A DNA stretch of 64,000 bases, taken from assembly GCF_024166365.1 (NCBI RefSeq), contig NC_064821.1, forward strand, positions 50,929,093 through 50,993,092. Reading direction: 5' to 3'. The DNA is from Elephas maximus indicus. Taxonomy: Eukaryota; Chordata; Mammalia; Proboscidea; Elephantidae. The notes beneath the pieces are model-generated. The model worked only from the letters and a program-made list of their open reading frames with translations. It was not told where the DNA came from and made no database searches. Position 1 is the stretch's first letter, and every line of letters starts with the position of its first letter. Both the position numbers and the translations under genes were made by a program. Shown here in pieces: positions 63,342 to 64,000 of the stretch.

Positions 63342-64000
63342 ATTTATTTATTTGAACATTTTATTTTTGTTTAGGTGAAAGTTCACAGAGCAAATAAATT
63401 TCCCATTCAATAATTTATACATAGCTTGTTTTGTGACACTGGTTGCAAACCCCTGAAGTGTCAGCACTCTCCCCCTTTTCCTCCCTGGGTTCCCCGTGTC
63501 TATTTGCCCAGCTTTCCCGCCCCTACCTTCCTTCTGAACTTTGCTTTTGTTCACTAGTGTTACTGTTCATTTTATAGGCCTGTCTATTATATGGCTATAA
63601 TCTGATCTTTGGGAGTAATTTTATTTCCAAGTTTGAAGGGTGTCTGAGGGCCATAGTCTTGGAATTCCAGCAGTCTCTATCAGACCAGTAAGTCTGGTGT
63701 TATTTATGAGTTTGAATTTTGTTCTACATTTCTCTCCCACTCTGTCCATGATCTCCTATTGTGGTCCTGGTCAGAGGGGTCCGGAGTGGTAGCCAGGCAT
63801 GATCTAGTTCTTCTGGTCTCAGGCTAATGGAGGCCTGGTTCATGAGGTCCACTAGTCCTTTGGGCTGTCTCCTTAAGTCTTCGTTTTCTTCACTCTTCTT
63901 TGATCCAGACAGGAAGAAATCAATTGTTGTATCTCAGACGGCTGCTTACAAGCTTTTAAGACCCTAGTCACTACTCACCAAGGTAGGATATAGAACATTG
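63342..64000 (-). mobile_element. L1 LINE 3' UTR, antisense, cut by window end
   Basis: The minus strand carries an L1 3' UTR of the same general layout as the plus-strand L1 copies (catgaaccaggcctcca, gagaccagaagaactagat, then agaccttactggtctgat-like and a final gaactttcacctaaac before an A-rich end). It differs enough to be another, probably older, subfamily. The rest lies beyond the window. Confidence 0.75.

Noticed and set aside
1-64000. CRISPR arrays, operons, phage or other prokaryotic systems, and endogenous retroviral genes
   Set aside because: The window is clearly a vertebrate locus with spliced genes. The only regular array is the minisatellite, which has no spacers. I saw no LTR pairs and no gag, pol or env-type retroviral frames.
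59839-64000. MTOR exon 30 (coding for residues before W1490)
   Set aside because: I looked for the reverse complement of a segment encoding the expected ...CLEALGEW end and did not find it, so it must lie beyond the right edge.

Overview
This is a mammalian nuclear genome window, almost certainly from an afrotherian and most likely an elephant. The evidence is dense RTE (BovB-like) LINE copies, afrotherian tRNA-derived SINEs (AfroSINE type, sense strand opening with a 'ccctggtggcgcagtggtt'-like head) and L1 copies whose 3' UTR has the form I associate with elephant. The species call rests on recognising these families, not on a database search.

Two protein-coding genes are visible, both on the minus strand and in the same order as in human 1p36. 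On the left are the first six coding exons of EXOSC10 (nuclear exosome 3'-5' exoribonuclease, PM/Scl-100), running from the start codon at 20773 down to 3847; later exons lie beyond position 1. On the right is the 3' half of MTOR. All 28 exons corresponding to human exons 31 to 58 can be placed between 59838 and 25165, with GT..AG junctions and matching phases, and they encode the FAT domain from about residue 1490, the FRB domain, the PI3K-like kinase domain and FATC. The MTOR 3' UTR runs to about 24215. The two genes are in tandem, separated by roughly 3.4 kb that holds the EXOSC10 CpG-island promoter, two SINEs, a MIR, an RTE fragment and an L2 fragment. The promoter carries a TCTCGCGAGA palindrome and a YY1-like site over the start codon.

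The rest is intron, heavily loaded with transposons. EXOSC10 introns 1, 2 and 6 hold RTE copies, two 5'-truncated L1 copies with target-site duplications, and nested insertions: RTE into an old L1, a SINE into RTE, and a young L1 into RTE. MTOR introns contain AfroSINEs, old MIR, L2 and hAT fragments, two further RTE copies, a 14-copy minisatellite of 42/43 bp in intron 54, and a (TG/CG)n microsatellite that abuts the splice acceptor of exon 32. The last ~650 bases are an antisense L1 3' UTR cut by the window edge.

I found no undescribed gene system. Apart from the MTOR and EXOSC10 exons, the longest open frames are decayed transposon ORFs or run through repeats. The most useful leads are the acceptor microsatellite, the minisatellite, a tRNA-headed SINE built from both ends of RTE, the RTE terminus 24 nt from an EXOSC10 splice donor, the promoter motifs, and small lineage changes in mTOR. 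Residue numbers for mTOR follow human mTOR (2549 aa) from memory; exon numbers follow the 58-exon human gene.
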